DNA of 6,848 bases from Acidobacteriota bacterium. GTDB lineage: Bacteria; Acidobacteriota; Terriglobia; UBA7540. The position numbers and the translations under genes were made by a program. Shown in pieces: positions 5,029 to 6,848 of this stretch (its first letter is position 1; the number at the start of each line of letters is the position of its first letter). Location: contig JAKASC010000127.1 of NCBI GenBank assembly GCA_021828245.1, positions 1 to 6,848 on the forward strand. Reading direction: 5' to 3'. The notes below the pieces were generated by a model. The model was not told the origin of the DNA. It did no database searches and was given only the letters and a program-made list of their open reading frames with translations.

Positions 5029-5200
5029 AATAAGGAGAAGCCCTAAAAAGCGAGAAATGTTACGAGGGTTATTTTTCATGAAGCCTGTAACATCAGTAAG
5101 GTGTTGCAACGAAAGGGCGGAAGTGGCAGTGTGTTTGAAAAGGCAAAATTGTTTGTAACATTTTGCCGATTTTTGGGCTTTGTATAGATATGGGCACAAA
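5029..5200. other. AT-richer non-coding patch with inverted repeats
   Basis: Base composition drops sharply compared with both sides. It holds ATGTTAC (5057-5063) inverted to GTAACAT at 5087-5093 and again at 5155-5161, an 8-bp palindrome GTTGCAAC (5103-5110), and a perfect 8-bp stem GGCAAAAT (5142-5149) / ATTTTGCC (5160-5167) around a 10-nt loop. TTTTT follows within 8 nt, so the last hairpin could act as a weak terminator. The patch could also be a protein-binding region from the mobile element. No gene is evident. Confidence 0.4.
5142..5167. repeat. Perfect 8-bp inverted repeat hairpin
   Basis: GGCAAAAT and ATTTTGCC flank TGTTTGTAAC. The third GTAACAT copy overlaps the loop and the right arm. 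A terminator, a recombination site or an operator are all possible; the sequence does not decide. Confidence 0.5.
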
Positions 5201-5599
5201 TCAGGATTGGGAGACTCGAGCCCGGCCGGTGGCACTTATGTCGGGCTGATGATGGTCCCCAACAGCCTCCTGGATGCTTTTGACTGGATGACAAACACCT
5301 CGCAAGGCGCGAACATCTTCCAGCAGAAGCTGGGAACGGCGACTACGTGCATGCAGACCGAGCAGCAGGCGTACCCGAGTCTGCCCGCCCTCTCCGGGTC
5401 ACAGTTGGAGCAGAACGCGCTCGTGTTCTACAGCGGGAACACCAGATGCACCATCAGCCAGAGTTCCTGCCCCTGCTCGGATGTCTATCAGAGCCTCTAC
5501 TGGGTACCGTCCAGCGGCGGCACCTCTTGGACGGAGAACACGTCAAGTCCAGGGTTCACCTATGTCCAGACCGTCGAGAACAACATTCAGCCGCAGTAG
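5180..5599 (+). CDS. 5'-truncated, possibly lytic-transglycosylase-like exported protein
   Basis: The frame encodes 139 residues from a TTG with no ribosome binding site and no signal peptide, yet the content looks like the C-terminal part of an exported protein. It has four cysteines (residue 57 and three between about 94 and 103) and a Ser/Thr/Gln-rich composition. GGTYVGLMMVP (17-27) followed by DAFDWMTNTSQGANIFQQKL (33-52) resembles the glycine-leucine-methionine strand and following helix of SLT/goose-type lysozyme folds (the usual GLMQV). The catalytic glutamate would lie upstream and is absent. The true gene start was probably lost where the AT-rich patch joins (about 5190-5210). It overlaps the next gene by 38 bp in another frame, a normal operon arrangement. 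Enzyme assignment is tentative; an unknown secreted domain is the alternative. Confidence 0.5.
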   Translation: MYRYGHKSGLGDSSPAGGTYVGLMMVPNSLLDAFDWMTNTSQGANIFQQKLGTATTCMQTEQQAYPSLPALSGSQLEQNALVFYSGNTRCTISQSSCPCSDVYQSLYWVPSSGGTSWTENTSSPGFTYVQTVENNIQPQ

Positions 5600-6554
5600 G
5601 GGTCCGTGGTGGCTCGGGCTGGGCCTACTGTGCGTGGCAGGAGGCGCCAATGCCCAGATCACGACTGTTCTCACCCCGATGCCGCACTGGACGCTGCGCT
5701 GGCCTCAGACTCCCCGGCAGCTCGCGGTAGCAAACCGGCTGCCCCTAAAGGCCGTGGCTTCGGCGTTGCGGTCCTCGTCGAGCGGACCGGGAGCCGTCCC
5801 AAATAACCTGTACGGATTCCGCTTCGCCTACCTGGAGCGGGGCCGTGTGTACCTTGTAACTTCGATGGGAACCCGCTATGGGTGGCTCGGAACGCTTGAG
5901 CCTGTTGGCGACGGAAAGTTTCAATCGACCTCCCTGCCCGCCATGCCCAATGGTAGCCTAGCCACCTCGGTCGTGGACCTTCGCGGTGACGGCGTGGATG
6001 AGGTCATCGGCCTCACGCCGGTGACCTATCGCGGGGCGTTCGGCGACCCCATCTATTGGTACACCATCTACGCCTTCCACGATGGCAAGCCCGAGGATGT
6101 GAGCGCGCAATTTCCGGAATTCTACCAGACCAATGTGCTTCCCTGGCTCGACTACCTCTACCGCGTGTACGACTGGATACGGCACACCGTTCCGGGCCCT
6201 CTGCTCCAGGGGAAGCTGAGCGAACTCGGCCCCGGCTCGCCCGACATCGAGCTGGCCGAGATTGCCTTTGTGCGGTTGAAGTACCAGCACGTAATCCTGG
6301 GCAACAAGAACGCGGGTCTGCGCCGAGCCCTCGCCTGGGTCAGGTCGCGCAACTCCCAAATTGCCACGCTGGGCGTGCGCCTGTTGGCGCAGATGACCGC
6401 GCCGGCGGCTTGGGCGGAGATTCATAAGCTGTGGAACTCGCCCGACTACATGGTCTGCTCGCAGGCTCGCGCCGCTTGGCTGAAGCGGATCGGGAAACCT
6501 TACACTGAAAAATACGAATGCCCGCGTCCCAACGTCAAGCCGCGGTCCCCTTAG
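5562..6554 (+). CDS. Exported protein with FG-GAP-like motif and HEAT-like C-terminus, unknown function
   Basis: I chose the ATG at 5562 (330 residues) because it puts a good signal peptide at the N-terminus: basic RSR, a hydrophobic core PWWLGLGLLCVAGG (15-28) and a signal-peptidase I site ANA|Q (29-31/32). AGGG 7 nt upstream is a weak ribosome binding site. The frame stays open to 5481 but that extension is a shadow of the preceding gene. The mature protein should be periplasmic or secreted. SVVDLRGDGVDEVI (about 136-149) is an FG-GAP/VCBS-type D-x-x-G-D-G-x-D loop of beta-propeller proteins, but only one is clear. Residues about 251-312 (GLRRALAWVRSR, ATLGVRLLAQM, SQARAAWLKRIG) look like HEAT-type paired helices. 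Mature cysteines 299 and 320 might form a disulfide. The start overlaps the upstream ORF by 38 bp, implying translational coupling and a shared role. I do not recognise a named family. Confidence 0.8.
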   Translation: MSRPSRTTFSRSRGPWWLGLGLLCVAGGANAQITTVLTPMPHWTLRWPQTPRQLAVANRLPLKAVASALRSSSSGPGAVPNNLYGFRFAYLERGRVYLVTSMGTRYGWLGTLEPVGDGKFQSTSLPAMPNGSLATSVVDLRGDGVDEVIGLTPVTYRGAFGDPIYWYTIYAFHDGKPEDVSAQFPEFYQTNVLPWLDYLYRVYDWIRHTVPGPLLQGKLSELGPGSPDIELAEIAFVRLKYQHVILGNKNAGLRRALAWVRSRNSQIATLGVRLLAQMTAPAAWAEIHKLWNSPDYMVCSQARAAWLKRIGKPYTEKYECPRPNVKPRSP

Positions 6555-6848
6555 CGCTGCCTTGCGCGGGCGGCGAGTGTTAACTCGGCAGGGGATTTGG
6601 TCGTGGACGCGCATATGGCCCCGCCCCGGCGGGGAGGGCGACGGCTGGTCGGGCTCCGGCGCGAACCCGTGGCACTTGGACGCCTCGACCGACTCGGTTT
6701 TGTTCCTGACCAATGAACCCGGATTCCGAAGTTGAAGCCCGAAATCTGCTTGAAATAGGGCCTTGGGCACGGGCGGTCTCCCTCACGTTGACGGTTCAAG
6801 TTTCAACTTCGGCGAAGTTAGGACGAAGTAAGTTAAGAGGCGGTCGAA
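6555..6848. other. Right-end region without a convincing gene
   Basis: Open frames exist but none has both a ribosome binding site and recognisable content. One plus-strand frame ends at 6730-6732 with GDGWSGSGANPWHLDASTDS and a short tail, which reads like the C-terminus of a real protein but has no start; it may be another remnant. An ATG at 6715 opens a frame that continues past the window edge, with no ribosome binding site. Confidence 0.35.
6726..6812. repeat. 11-bp perfect inverted repeat with 65-bp spacer
   Basis: CCGAAGTTGAA (6726-6736) is inverted at TTCAACTTCGG (6802-6812). The right copy is itself part of a small hairpin, AACTTC (6805-6810) / GAAGTT (6814-6819), and CGAAGT recurs at 6824-6829. 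This may be an operator or the edges of a small mobile segment. Confidence 0.45.

Noticed and set aside
4762..5046. 94-codon plus-strand frame with a CKVC motif across the inverted-repeat segment
   Set aside because: It begins antisense to the VirB8-like fragment, lacks a ribosome binding site and spans both terminal repeats; a lone CxxC pair is not evidence of a zinc-binding gene.
5190..5235. Possible second tRNA or tRNA 3' fragment (a TCGA-containing GGGAGACTCGAGCCC)
   Set aside because: It does not form a standard T arm with the invariant TTC loop, and no acceptor or anticodon arm can be built around it.
5958..6770. Minus-strand frame of 270 codons
   Set aside because: It is antisense to the signal-peptide protein, has an Arg/His/Pro-rich composition and no domain; the plus-strand gene has a signal peptide and motifs.
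6779..6787. Possible att duplicate of the tRNA 3' end (TCCCTCACG)
   Set aside because: Only 9 bases match and the similarity stops there, which is within chance for this length of sequence.

Overview
The window is GC-rich bacterial DNA with Shine-Dalgarno-type starts and Sec-exported products. The gene mix would fit a soil or metagenomic Gram-negative lineage such as Acidobacteriota, but that is a low-confidence guess from protein style; nothing here proves the taxon. It splits into an ordinary metabolic half (1-3667) and a scarred, mobile-element-derived half (about 3840-6848).

Metabolic half. An APC-superfamily amino acid permease (minus strand, cut by the left window edge) is divergent from a plus-strand cluster: an SDR-family dehydrogenase (528-1301), a RidA-family enamine/imine deaminase (1399-1791) and a PLP enzyme of the D-threonine aldolase / D-serine dehydratase family (GTG start, 1799-2893). 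RidA and the PLP enzyme are 7 bp apart. The pairing is biochemically coherent: a PLP dehydratase acting on a hydroxy-amino acid releases a reactive enamine/imine that RidA hydrolyses, and the permease could import the substrate. The shared spacer holds overlapping -10 elements facing both ways. A six-helix membrane protein of unknown function (2984-3667) follows.

Scarred half. A degraded C-terminal piece of a tyrosine recombinase (3841-4086) lies just upstream of an intact tRNA-Lys(CTT) gene (4088-4163, CCA encoded). Immediately 3' of the tRNA is a truncated IS3-family remnant: an orfA fragment on the minus strand, an RBS-sequestering hairpin and a terminal inverted repeat ending at 4456. That IS end cuts a fragment of a VirB8/TrbF-like type IV secretion gene (minus, 4457-4823). 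Next come a 194-bp segment with 11-bp terminal inverted repeats (4835-5028) and an AT-richer patch with inverted repeats (5029-5200). Integrase, tRNA, IS and conjugation-gene debris together suggest the remains of an integrative or conjugative element at a tRNA-Lys locus.

Past the scar is a 5'-truncated, cysteine-containing ORF with a possible lytic-transglycosylase-like signature (5180-5599). It overlaps by 38 bp the start of a gene for an exported 330-residue protein with an FG-GAP/VCBS-like acidic motif and a HEAT-like C-terminal part (5562-6554). I do not recognise this pair as a named system. The last 294 bp have no convincing gene. No CRISPR array, rRNA or complete mobile element is visible.
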